This document shows positions 25,588 to 34,892 of a stretch of DNA of 64,000 bases, piece by piece. The DNA is from Flectonema sp. DT1601 (Eukaryota; Euglenozoa; Diplonemea; Diplonemida; Diplonemidae). The stretch's first letter is position 1. Every line of letters starts with the position of its first letter. The translations under genes and the position numbers were made by a program. Location: contig OZ025852.1 of NCBI GenBank assembly GCA_964019425.1, positions 123,501 to 187,500 on the forward strand, in the 5' to 3' direction. The notes beneath the pieces are model-generated. The model saw only the letters and a program-made list of their open reading frames with translations. It was not told the origin of the DNA and searched no databases.

Positions 25588-26565
25588 TTAACTAACTCTA
25601 ACTAACAGTTTTCCGATGTTAGCGTTTGTTTCCATGTAGTCGTGAGCTTCTTGGATAGAGTCAAGATCGAATGACTTATCGAATACAACTCTAAAATCAT
25701 TTTCAAAATTTTCTAAATTTTTCGAGAATTCAGACACCAATCGAGTTCGGTATTCAAGAGACCGACTGCGGAGGGTACTCGGGAGGAGAGCAGCACGCTT
25801 AGAGAGGAGTTTTGGAAGAACGGGATAATCTCCTATTTTAATACCACCCATAAGACCATACAACACCCATCTACCATCCACAGCAATAGCACTGCAATTC
25901 TGAGCCACATAAGACCCACCTACCGGGTCAAGTATAAGGTCGGCACCAGATGGCACTACTTTCTTCATTTCGTCACTCCAGTTACATTGTTTGTAGTTGA
26001 ATGCGTGAGTCGCACCCAGCTCAGTTGCTACTTTCAATTTTTCATCAGTCCCAGCCGTTGCTACAACAACAGTTCCGTCTACTTTCGATGCCAGTTGGAT
26101 GGCAGCGGTACCGACACCGGAACCAGCAGCGTGAACAATAACAACATCATTACTTTGTAAATGACCAACAGAATGAAGAAGTTGGTACGCAGTAATCCAT
26201 GTTTCAGGTATGGCTGCAGCACTGTCAAGTGTGTGACCTTTTGGGACTGGCATCAACAGTCCTTCATCGACTGAACAGTATTCTGCATAACCACCACCAG
26301 ATAGAAGACCCATGACTTCATCTCCTGCTTTCCAGTTGGTTGAATTGTTTATAACAGTTCCACTCATTTCTAAACCAAGAACTGGTGTTACACCTTTTGG
26401 TACCGGATACATTCCCTTTCTCTGTAGGGTGTCAGCTCTGTTTACTGATGTTGATTTTACTTTTACCATCACTTCTCCAGCAGCTACAGTTGGAAGAGGT
26501 AGCTTTTTTATGAGACACTTTCCTCCTTCTGCGATCACCGCTCTCATAGTTGATGGGAGTGACAT
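25588..26565 (-). CDS. PIG3-type NAD(P)H quinone oxidoreductase
   Basis: 325 residues of the medium-chain dehydrogenase/reductase superfamily, quinone oxidoreductase branch (TP53I3/PIG3-like), expected to reduce quinones with NADPH. The N-terminal GroES-like domain contains TSVNRADTLQRKGMYPVP. The Rossmann domain contains AAGSGVGTAAIQLA and later LILDPVGGSYV. The C-terminus IGKLLVRVS is complete. The structural-zinc cysteines of alcohol dehydrogenases are absent, as usual for this branch. The start MSLPSTM at 26565 is preferred (the second Met at 26547 is possible). A good acceptor, TTTTCTAACAG, ends at 26582, giving a 16-base leader. The frame stays open further upstream but crosses that acceptor. 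A decayed copy of this gene's 5' end lies directly upstream. Confidence 0.92.
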   Translation of the reverse strand: MSLPSTMRAVIAEGGKCLIKKLPLPTVAAGEVMVKVKSTSVNRADTLQRKGMYPVPKGVTPVLGLEMSGTVINNSTNWKAGDEVMGLLSGGGYAEYCSVDEGLLMPVPKGHTLDSAAAIPETWITAYQLLHSVGHLQSNDVVIVHAAGSGVGTAAIQLASKVDGTVVVATAGTDEKLKVATELGATHAFNYKQCNWSDEMKKVVPSGADLILDPVGGSYVAQNCSAIAVDGRWVLYGLMGGIKIGDYPVLPKLLSKRAALLPSTLRSRSLEYRTRLVSEFSKNLENFENDFRVVFDKSFDLDSIQEAHDYMETNANIGKLLVRVS

Positions 26566-26697
26566 CTGACTATGTGTTTCTCTGTTAGAAAACAAAAAAA
26601 ATATACAATTGAGCCTTTTGATCTTGTTCAGTAATTCCTGATGGGGTGAAGTTTTCAATGAGGTACAAAGAATCACTTGCATAGGACACGGCAGATA

Positions 26698-26816
26698 TCA
26701 CAAATCAGCAGCTACAGTTGGAAGAGGTAAGTTGTTTACACGGCACTCTTTCTGATAACTGTCGGCATCTGTGATAGGAGGTGACATTTGATTATTATTT
26801 TATTCTGTCAGAAAAA
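26698..26816 (-). pseudogene. decayed duplicate of quinone oxidoreductase 5' end
   Basis: On the minus strand this copies the acceptor, leader, start codon and first about 28 codons of the neighbouring gene. It reads a T-rich CTGACAG acceptor, a leader, ATG at 26787, then 29 codons starting MSPPITD and ending NLPLPTVAAD-L before TGA (26698-26700). The parent reads MSLPSTM and KLPLPTVAAG at matching places. A 24-base stretch around 26708-26731 (CAGCAGCTACAGTTGGAAGA and the next four bases on the plus strand) is identical in parent and copy, while the start of the frame has diverged. It is a tandem partial duplication. Whether it is still spliced or translated as an upstream small ORF is unknown. 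Confidence 0.75.
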
Positions 26817-27018
26817 TTAAAAATAAAACAAAAACACAAAACAAAAAAAAAGTTTACCACAATAACACAATAAGAAAATCAAAAAAAAAAAAAAAAAAAG
26901 CAGTGACGATAAGGCAATAAAACGAATATGGGTGAAGGCCTCTTACCGCTCTTTTAAATAATAATAAATAAATAAAAACACTTCCTTCTATAATAAAAAT
27001 TAAAAAAAAAAAAAACTA

Positions 27019-29814
27019 CTAAAAAAAAGTTCCACATTTTTTGTTGTAGTTAAATTTTAACTGCAGTAAGTATTTCATTCTGATTTGCTCAACATCATAA
27101 ACAATGAACTCGTTATACTTTAAGCTACTTTTTACTTTTATTTCTTTAGGTTTACCACTTGGTACGACGCAACCGTTATCAAGTTCCACCGACTTACTTG
27201 GATTCGGAGCCATCGTTCCTTCACCATAACATGAAATAGAACCCTTCGGAAGTTTATCGACGTAGTTTGCTTTGTGACACGTGAATGGTTTTTTTCCCAA
27301 TGCGACTTCACACAAAACCATAACTCCAGTAGTCTTGTCTGATGTGGTGTAGCAATAGTTAGCAGATTTCGAAGACATGTCAGCAAAGTAAACACCTTTT
27401 CCAAACATGTATCCAGTAGTTGGCGCTTCCGGAGGAGCAATTCTCAACCCTTGAGAAAGAATACCTCCCCAGTTTGTTATTCTGCTTCCGTGCCAAAGTA
27501 GCATTCGGTTGTCGTCATCTTCGTATTTTTCAAATTTTTGTTCTTCACCTTCTCTGTCAATCTCCCATAGGCTGGTCAAATCGAGAGTGTAATCCGAATG
27601 AGAAGGAGCGTGAGTATTTTGAAGATAGGTGTTTATCATTTTCCAAGTCTTGTCTCTCTTACTGATTGAAGTGAAATCACATTTTAATTTTTCATAGTGA
27701 GCATCAATAGGATGGACATCGTCATCACCGACTGACATTAGTGTAGTTGCTATTTCCATGTTCATAAGAGACTGAACCAACTCATTCTTTGCTTTTAACT
27801 TCTCAAGAGTGTCAACGATGGCTGGTGCAGACTGTCCTTCGGGAGTACAGTGAGGTATATAAGTATAGAACTTGTTGGTTAATCCTGTCAAGCGATTGAC
27901 ATATTTACGACGATTTTTTACATCACTCGAATCATCACTTTCGTATTCAGTATCTTTGTGTTCGTTTAAAAACGATTGGAGATCACTCAGTGCTGCGAGA
28001 CCTTTTTTTAAAGTTCCTTTTGATAGTTTCCCGAGAGGCATTTCAGAAGTGTTGATTTCCATTTCCAGAAGACAATCCTCCATCGCAGTGATGTCGAATA
28101 TTAATTCAACGAGTTCACGAGTTTGTTTATCAAGTTCGCCGTCATATTCTCGTTCAGTGGCTGTTTTTGTTTTTTTAATGGCATCATCGTTGTCGGCTCC
28201 AAAATCCATTTCCAAAACTTCCATTTTTCCAGGTTGTTTCTCAAAGTCTCCATCAAGATAATCTTCCCAACTATTTCCAGTTTTATCTTCAAATATTTTC
28301 GCAAAATCTCTTTTTGCGGTACTCAAAACCGGGAAATGCTCAATCTTGTCGTCTCCTATGTTGCTCGCAGTTTTTCCCCATTTCCTAAAAATTGCCCATT
28401 GCTTTTTTTTATCATGGGAGATTAACTGTAAGATGTAGTAGCTGTTCTTCCCACTCACGAGATCGACGTGGTTCATTGTGACGGAATAAACAGCTTTTTT
28501 TTCGGTGAAGACAGTTCCACTATCGACCATTCCAGAAGTAGGCTCGACAGCAGCTGCTCCCTTAACTTTGAGTTTTTGTCTTGTGGAAGTCGTTCGTAAT
28601 TTTTCAGTATATTCCTCAGTGGTCTCATTTTCTGATCTTTTTCTCTCAGATTCGATTGCCGCTTCGTCTGCTAGTCTAATTCGCTTTTCTCTCTCAGTTT
28701 CTTCAGGTTGGTTTTCTAAGCACATATCTTCCAGGTGTTCTCTACTTGGGAGTTCTTCAGTTTCAATGAGTTGGTCAAGCCAGTCTTCGGTGACGATGAT
28801 CCCGTTGGACTTCTTGACTTCTTTATATTTCTTGTTTGATGATGATTTCTTACTTGAGACTAAATAATGAATTTTAGAAGTCGTTTCGGATACGTATGCG
28901 CCACCGAATTGCTCGACTAGTTTACGAAATTTTGGAAGTGACCACTTAACCTTTCCACAGAATGAAATATTCAAACCTGCCAAGGCTTTTTTTGATTTTT
29001 TTCTCGATTGTTTTTCACTGTCAAGATCCTCGTCTTCGGAATCGCTTGCCTCGAGTTTTGCTTTTCTCTTTTGATCGCTAAGCTCCGCAGTTATTGTAAG
29101 TCCGGTGATCTTTGCTTTTGATGGTTTCTTATATTTGTATGACGAGAGGTAATCGTTTGTGTCTCGCAGTGACTTTGGTACCTTCCACGCTGATCTGTCA
29201 GCATCTGTAGATGTGTACGAGCACTTCGTGAAAGCGTCAATAGATCCAGTGCAGACGTAGTTTCCTTTCACGAATCGAAGATCTCCTTCTTCACATTCAT
29301 CGCACTTGTCGAGAGCACCAAACATCATTCCGTCAGCAATCCTAGACAGGCAATGCTGTTCTCCACCGAAGATCTTCCCACTGCAAGGCTGATCGTTATA
29401 TTCAAGGAGTTCTTTCATTTCCTTGTTTGTTAATCCTTCCAGTTTTTGTTTTATTTTCCAAATCTTTTTCGATTCATCTGCCAATTCTTTTTCTTCCTTC
29501 GTCATTTTAACAGCTGTTTCTGTATCACCTTCAGAGACCAGTCCCTTGACGAGTTTCATGTCTTTCGGTTTTAAATTCTCAATTCCTGAAACGTTGTCAG
29601 CAGAAGTGAAGAGTTCAGAGTTTTTTAACATCCATCTGTCTTCGAAGCAACTCATGTGAGACCACATTGGGTATTGACCATCGAATTTTGTACTGTTAAC
29701 CATGGCTCCCATACGAAGATCGTCTTTGTTTATAAGTTGCTGGCATGTTGCGCATTTTGACTTTCCACTTTTCGCGTATTCAACCTTAAACTTCCCTGTG
29801 TAGTCTGGCTGCAT
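27019..29814 (-). CDS. PARP1-type poly(ADP-ribose) polymerase
   Basis: A single-exon, 931-residue nuclear ADP-ribosyltransferase that senses DNA breaks. Domains in order: one PARP zinc finger (C21, C24, H53, C56); PADR1/zinc-binding region with C171-x2-C174 and further Cys; an acidic/basic linker rich in Ser-Asp-Glu and Lys (a likely nuclear signal); BRCT at about 285-370; WGR at about 445-545; helical regulatory domain at about 590-725; and the catalytic domain. The H-Y-E signature is visible: H775 in LLWHGSR, the Tyr of GKGVYFADM, and E902 in KYNEFIVYDV. Human PARP1 has two N-terminal fingers; only the first type is seen here. The acceptor TTTTTTTAATTCAG lies 10 bases before the ATG. Some low-complexity linkers could hide unspliced introns. 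Confidence 0.95.
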   Translation of the reverse strand: MQPDYTGKFKVEYAKSGKSKCATCQQLINKDDLRMGAMVNSTKFDGQYPMWSHMSCFEDRWMLKNSELFTSADNVSGIENLKPKDMKLVKGLVSEGDTETAVKMTKEEKELADESKKIWKIKQKLEGLTNKEMKELLEYNDQPCSGKIFGGEQHCLSRIADGMMFGALDKCDECEEGDLRFVKGNYVCTGSIDAFTKCSYTSTDADRSAWKVPKSLRDTNDYLSSYKYKKPSKAKITGLTITAELSDQKRKAKLEASDSEDEDLDSEKQSRKKSKKALAGLNISFCGKVKWSLPKFRKLVEQFGGAYVSETTSKIHYLVSSKKSSSNKKYKEVKKSNGIIVTEDWLDQLIETEELPSREHLEDMCLENQPEETEREKRIRLADEAAIESERKRSENETTEEYTEKLRTTSTRQKLKVKGAAAVEPTSGMVDSGTVFTEKKAVYSVTMNHVDLVSGKNSYYILQLISHDKKKQWAIFRKWGKTASNIGDDKIEHFPVLSTAKRDFAKIFEDKTGNSWEDYLDGDFEKQPGKMEVLEMDFGADNDDAIKKTKTATEREYDGELDKQTRELVELIFDITAMEDCLLEMEINTSEMPLGKLSKGTLKKGLAALSDLQSFLNEHKDTEYESDDSSDVKNRRKYVNRLTGLTNKFYTYIPHCTPEGQSAPAIVDTLEKLKAKNELVQSLMNMEIATTLMSVGDDDVHPIDAHYEKLKCDFTSISKRDKTWKMINTYLQNTHAPSHSDYTLDLTSLWEIDREGEEQKFEKYEDDDNRMLLWHGSRITNWGGILSQGLRIAPPEAPTTGYMFGKGVYFADMSSKSANYCYTTSDKTTGVMVLCEVALGKKPFTCHKANYVDKLPKGSISCYGEGTMAPNPSKSVELDNGCVVPSGKPKEIKVKSSLKYNEFIVYDVEQIRMKYLLQLKFNYNKKCGTFF

Positions 29815-29824
29815 TGGGTTGTGT

Positions 29825-30286
29825 CTGAATTAAAAAAACTTAATTGTTATTACAATTTTTAAAAATAATAATCACTAAAAAAAAATAAAATAAGAAAAAA
29901 AAAAAGGGAAGAAGTGTAAATACATGATTATGCATAAAAAACAAATAACCAAATAACATAAGAAAGTTTTTTTTTTTTTTTTTTTTTCAATTATTAAACA
30001 TGACTGATGATAAGAAAAAAAAAGACGTGTATTCCTGCACGCCGTGAAGAACCAACAAAATGAGCTCCAAACCAGTTTTATTGATGATCGACTCCCCGAC
30101 CACACGTCGATATTATGAACACTCAAAACAATCATCTGTAACTCTTTAATATGATAAACTAACACATAATAAGTTAAAACTTTTCTGAAGGGAAATCAAT
30201 CTGGTTAGGATGCAAATAGTCATTCAGTTGGGTAGTAAGCAATGTCAACACGAAGAAAAAAAAGAGAAAAAAAAAGTGAGAAAATA
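29825..30286. other. intergenic spacer
   Basis: AT-rich spacer upstream of the PARP gene, ending where a family D repeat begins. A mixed-composition stretch at 30020-30180 has no sustained frame. Confidence 0.6.
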
Positions 30287-30484
30287 GGTATTGCGCATTT
30301 ACTTAATTACGTAACCTAAAAAACAAAACAAAAAAAAAAAAAAAAAAAAAAAAGGAAAAGGAAAACTGTAACCCGCACTTACGGTCAACAGCAAGAAAAA
30401 CGAAGAAGAAAATCTACCCCCTAACTTCATGGAGGAACGCAGCTATTCAATTCTTCTGGGCGAATATAAAGCAGAAATAAATAC
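30287..30484 (+). repeat. dispersed repeat family D, copy 1 (inside gene array)
   Basis: Begins GGTATTGCGCATTTACTT and contains CCTAAAAAACAAAA, an A-run, CCCGCACTTACGGTCAACA and CAGCAAGAAAAACGAAGA. The same words in the same order occur at 60008-60185. The copy sits between the PARP gene and the coiled-coil gene, so the family inserts within the array as well as in the flanks. No open frame. Confidence 0.8.
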
Positions 30485-30499
30485 AAAAAAAAAAGATTA

Positions 30500-31768
30500 C
30501 TACAAAACACGAGTTGAACGAGCAGACTGTCTAGGAAGTGGCGGGTGTTGATGTAAATAAGATGGTTTCTCTCCTCTGTGAGTGCTGGGTCTCTCAGAAC
30601 CACAATTTCGATTGTTGTCAGTTGGTATTACGGGAACAGGTGATTTCCTCCCACCTGGAGGAGCACTAGAAACCCGGTGTCGCTTTGTTGTTTCTTTTGA
30701 GGATTTATTTGGTTGTTTTTGTTCTTTGACAGCTTCAGCTTTCTTTTTATTCTTAATCCATTCTTGCATACGACAACATATTGTACCAAAAGAAGTATTC
30801 TGATCATCAACAGCAGCTGGTGGGGTTGGAGGAGCAGCAGCTATGACTTCCTCACCAACAGAATGACAATATTCAACTTGGCTATGATTACTAAGTTGAT
30901 TAGTAATTCTCTGTTTGGTTGGATTGGTTCTACGTTGTTGTGTTGAAGGGTCACCTCGTAGAATTCGACTCATCGCTAATCGTTCTTCACTAAGACGTCG
31001 ACTCTCGTGATCAACAACTCTTTTTCGGATATGTGTCGGTGCTTGCAGTCGATCCTTAGCAAGAGCTTCTCTGACTGATGTGTATTCTTTCTCGACATCT
31101 CGAAGTCTATCAAGTTCCAATTGCATTCGTTTAACATACCTCGCTTGTGACGCCTGCTTCCCAAGTTCCTTTCTAATTGAAAGTGCGTCAGCTTCCGCAG
31201 CTCTCATTCTGTCAGAATCTTTTTTCAATTGACTGAAATTTAATATCGTTCGAAGACGTTGACATTCTGCTTCTTTGAGTGTGAAATCTGATTTTTTGGA
31301 ATGCCAATCAGAAAGCATTCTCTCACACTCGAATATTCTGTTACTGTATTCTAAACATGATGAACAGTCCTGAGTAAAACATGTTTGAGATCCAACGTCT
31401 ATAACATCAGTAGAATCGCATTGAATATAAATATCAGCACTCGTTATGTCTTTGGGAATATCACAACAACTGAATTCAGTTATGGTGCAATCACTGAAAA
31501 GATTTTGTAATTTTTGAATTTCATTTTTTGTTTCCATTAGTTGTTGTTTTAAATATTTAATAATAGTTTTATCATCACCATCATCATCATCATCATCAGC
31601 TGAACATTCCTCTCTCGATATCGGTAAATCCGACAACAAAACATCATCTTGACTATCATTGTAATAGTCACTGTGAACCTTTCCCTCATGCCTTGATACT
31701 TTCAGTCTTCTACAAAACACTCTATCTAACTGAGATGAAGGAAGCTCTATGTTGAGTCCACCCAACAT
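30500..31768 (-). CDS. unrecognised coiled-coil protein
   Basis: A complete single-exon frame of 422 residues (ATG to TAG) that I do not recognise. The N-terminus is followed by an acidic run (ADDDDDDGDD at about 57-66). A heptad-rich coiled-coil region covers roughly 155-270, containing KKDSDRMRAAEADALSIRKE and RMQLELDRLRDVEKEY. The C-terminal 120 residues are basic, Pro/Ser/Thr-rich and probably disordered. Cys pairs at about 100-140 (SCCDIP, QDCSSCLEY) might bind metal, but no known finger spacing is seen. The leader acceptor is A-rich (AAAAAAAAG then GATTACAC). The ciliary neighbours make a cytoskeletal role conceivable, but this is inference only. Confidence 0.75.
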   Translation of the reverse strand: MLGGLNIELPSSQLDRVFCRRLKVSRHEGKVHSDYYNDSQDDVLLSDLPISREECSADDDDDDGDDKTIIKYLKQQLMETKNEIQKLQNLFSDCTITEFSCCDIPKDITSADIYIQCDSTDVIDVGSQTCFTQDCSSCLEYSNRIFECERMLSDWHSKKSDFTLKEAECQRLRTILNFSQLKKDSDRMRAAEADALSIRKELGKQASQARYVKRMQLELDRLRDVEKEYTSVREALAKDRLQAPTHIRKRVVDHESRRLSEERLAMSRILRGDPSTQQRRTNPTKQRITNQLSNHSQVEYCHSVGEEVIAAAPPTPPAAVDDQNTSFGTICCRMQEWIKNKKKAEAVKEQKQPNKSSKETTKRHRVSSAPPGGRKSPVPVIPTDNNRNCGSERPSTHRGEKPSYLHQHPPLPRQSARSTRVL

Positions 31769-32004
31769 ATTTATGTGTGTAAATGTGTAATCCTTTTTTT
31801 TATTATGAATAATATTATTAAAGAAGTAGTTTATAGGTTTATACTGCGTTATTGTTAAACTTGGAGTCGTTTATAAGCTCATACTTCTTGATTAACCCAC
31901 CTGTTTGTTTTAAAAAAAAAAAAAATAATAATAAATGTGATGACTAAAGGGAATTACCTTCGTAGATCAAACTACCTTTTTCAGGTTGGTGTTGTTGTGT
32001 CGGG

Positions 32005-32037
<33 letters not shown>

Positions 32038-32148
32038 ACAATCTCGCCTTCGGGTAAAATACAGTTAGAGTGTCGTGTGTTTTTTTGTTGTTTTTTTTTT
32101 TTTGTACATCGAGAAGGTGCATCAGGAAGAAGGTTAGTCTTCCATTAA
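31769..32148. other. intergenic spacer
   Basis: AT-rich spacer between the coiled-coil gene and the two-exon gene. It holds a run of about 30 A near 32005-32035. No gene seen. Confidence 0.65.
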
Positions 32149-34471
32149 TTAATTACCAATCCTTCTCAACATTCCAAATGTAGTAGTTGGGTCAATAGAC
32201 CTGGACTCTTCCTTTGAACGCCAAGCTTTAAGAATCGTGTTCGCATCTTCAGGGTTAAATTGATTTTCGATGAAAGTGACGCCGTACTCTTTACTGTCTA
32301 ACCAACCAGAGTTTAAGGAATACCCTCTCTCAATCAACATAAGTAACATATCTGTGAGCTTGTGTTCCATCACAACAGGTATTAGTGGTAGTGGTTCCTA
32401 GTGGGAGGTGTTTGTTGATTTTTTTTTTTTTTTTTTTAAAAAATGGTCATGTCAAAAAAAAAAAAAAAGAAGTGCATACCTGATAAGGAAGTTTTTGACA
32501 TTTTGGAGCAAAACCTGATTCTAATAACCAGCCTACCACAGTAATACAATTAGCAACGACAGCCTTATACATGAAATGAGCATTCCACCTTATCGGAACA
32601 GCTGCCACGAGTTGTTTTAAATCTTCTACTATGGTAACTGGATTTTGTATAAGCAATTCGTAAGCTTTTTCGTATTGCTTGTTGAATTCAGCAGCTTTTT
32701 GAACGAAGGATGAGAGATCGAGAGTGAGTGACGATGCCTTAGAAGTACCAAACACATCCGCGTGAATCACATTGTGATATATCAAACTTAAAAGGTATTG
32801 AAGCTGTTTCTCAGACACGAATTCAGATGAGACTATCTCCGTTAAAAATGGTTTCAATTCAACGAGTCCCAAGGGACCAACGACCATCGGAGCTAAATCG
32901 AAAATCCCCAACACAGTCGATTCATCGTGAATCTTCGGTACAGACATCAACAACAGATGATAGAACCCTGTTGGTTCACCCACATGACGTTTCTTTTCTG
33001 TTTTATACTTCAAAAGCCTTCTAAGTTGAACAACAAGACCATACTTAACTCCAAATGCCAACAACAGTAATAACAAATCAGAAAAATAAAGTCTGAGATG
33101 TCTCGGTGGAGCACTCCTTTCTGTATAAACATAAGACATAATTGGATCTTCTGTAGATGACTTCTCAAGGTGTTTCAACTTGGGTATGATATTAAATAAA
33201 TTCAACGGAGTAATGAATAGTAGTTCCCTCTTGTCGTTTATTTGTTGACATGATTTGTGAATCCATCTGTCCGGCATCATTGGGAATAAATCAGATCCAG
33301 AAACACCACATGAAAACAGAGCTTCACCTCCAACAACACTAAGCCTCCAGCCATAGACGTCAGAATAAGTGATGTCGTACGAAACAGATGTTGTCACTGA
33401 ATCTCCATACCAGTATCGAGGTCGTTCGCAGCATTTTCCTCGTTGGTGATACACTCCACTGATTTCTGGCATTGTCGGACATACGATTTTCAAAGATTTC
33501 GGAAATTTCAACCCAGAAAGTCCCTGAAACTCCTTGATAACATCTCCTAGGTATTTCGGTAAAAACGGCTGCTGTTCCGAAGTACCCTCCTCGTCTTCAG
33601 AAACCTCAGGAACAGTACAAAGCTTATCAATTGCTGAATGAGGTAATAAGAACAACATCTTATGAAGAAAATTAATATCGTGATGGCTATTTAACCAATA
33701 AGGACTTGGGAATCTGTCTGGTAACAGACCGTGTGAAAGCCATTCTTGAAGTAGACTGCCGTATCGAGTGTAGGATTCTTCTGTTTTATCATCTCTTTCA
33801 AAGAAATAATTAAAATTCACTGAAAGATTTATTTTTGGATTGAATTGCCTAGAGCTTTCAATTGCAAGAAGGAAGGCTGTGTTGTAATCTTTGTTATGAG
33901 AGAGGGTAGATCCACACCATTCAACCGAAGATTTCAATGACGTGTTTTCTAATGATATTAAGTACCCAGCACATGATGGGCTTACTTCAATTACGAGTGT
34001 TAGTAAGTCGACGTCGATTTCTGGATTCGGAACTTCAACGTCATCGGCTGCCTCCCTTTCTTGTTCTTCTTCTTCACCAGTCGCTTCCTTTTCTTGTTCC
34101 GGAGCTTCTTCAGCTCGTTTCTCTCTAAGTTCAAAGTACCCTGACCCACTAGATTCGATGGTAAGTTGCATGTTCGGGTTGACGGGTTCGTCTGTTTCTT
34201 TTGCTTTTTCAATACTTTTTTGCATCCAATAAAGAGAGTCTGACAGGGCTTCTGTTGCCCATTTTGGGAGATTTAAAGTTTCAGAAACTCTCACCGTAAC
34301 TACTTTGTCATCGATAAATGCAGCATAGAACTGGATGCTCTCTTTCCATTCCTTTTCAGGAGGAGCTTCGTCAACCTCCTCAGGCGTTTCTTCTATTTCT
34401 GCGTCTTCCTCTGCTCCTTCTTGTTCCTCTTCTTCCTGTTCTTCTAATTCATTTTCCTCCTCGTCACTCAT
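32149..34471 (-). CDS. unrecognised two-exon protein, acidic N-terminus, ankyrin-like tail
   Basis: Exons 34471-32480 and 32397-32149, joined in phase 0 across an 82-nt intron (GTATGC...CACTAG). The product is about 746 residues. The join is supported because the frame continues without interruption for 82 codons after the acceptor. Residues 1-45 are almost all Glu/Asp, and a second Glu-rich stretch lies at about 120-145. The middle is globular, with many aromatic residues. The end, including HFMYKAVVANCITVVGWLLE and VVMEHKLTDMLLMLIERGYS, looks like one or two ankyrin-type helix pairs. I do not recognise the family. Its leader has an A-rich AAACAG acceptor 9 bases before the ATG. It neighbours RPB6 and a coiled-coil gene on the same strand. 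Confidence 0.8.
32398..32479 (-). other. intron of two-exon unrecognised gene
   Basis: 82 nt, starting GTATGCAC and ending CCCACTAG. It contains a T run and an A run. Splicing keeps phase 0. Confidence 0.85.
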
Positions 34472-34892
34472 ATTAAAATGCTGTTTTTTTTTTTTAATAT
34501 AATAATATTATTTTAGTTCGATTCCGGGTCAATTCATTTTTTTTTTTTTTCAATTATCATAAAGTGATATTCAGCTTGTGTGACATAACGATTTCTTCTT
34601 TTTTTTTTTTTTTTTTTTTTAACTGTTGATTCTTCCTCAAAAAACAATCCGAAAAAGAATGCTTTAAGGAAAATCCATCCAAACAAGCTTCCATAACCAA
34701 AAAAAAAAAAATGATTAATTTTCGGTATTGGGGCTGCTTAATTGAAGAAGCTAATACACTCGAGAGTGTGACCTTAGCAAATGGCAATGTCGTATTACCG
34801 ATGTTTCATTAAAATAAAAAAAAAAACAATCACGGATAATACATAACAGAAATAATTTCATTAAATACCGAGAAAAAAAAGTAACAAAGTAT
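34472..34892. other. intergenic spacer
   Basis: AT-rich spacer between the RPB6 stop and the next gene's leader. A short GTTCGATTCCGGGTC string resembles a tRNA T-arm, but no cloverleaf can be built around it. Confidence 0.65.

Noticed and set aside
26566..26682. 39-residue N-terminal extension of the quinone oxidoreductase
   Set aside because: Lies across a strong splice acceptor at 26582, and the family N-terminus begins near MRAVIAEGG.
29875..30165. Minus-strand 96-codon frame upstream of PARP
   Set aside because: Ends in Phe/Lys runs and overlaps the spacer. No family resemblance.
34510..34535. tRNA-like T-arm string GTTCGATTCCGGGTC
   Set aside because: No matching acceptor, D or anticodon stems can be built on either side.
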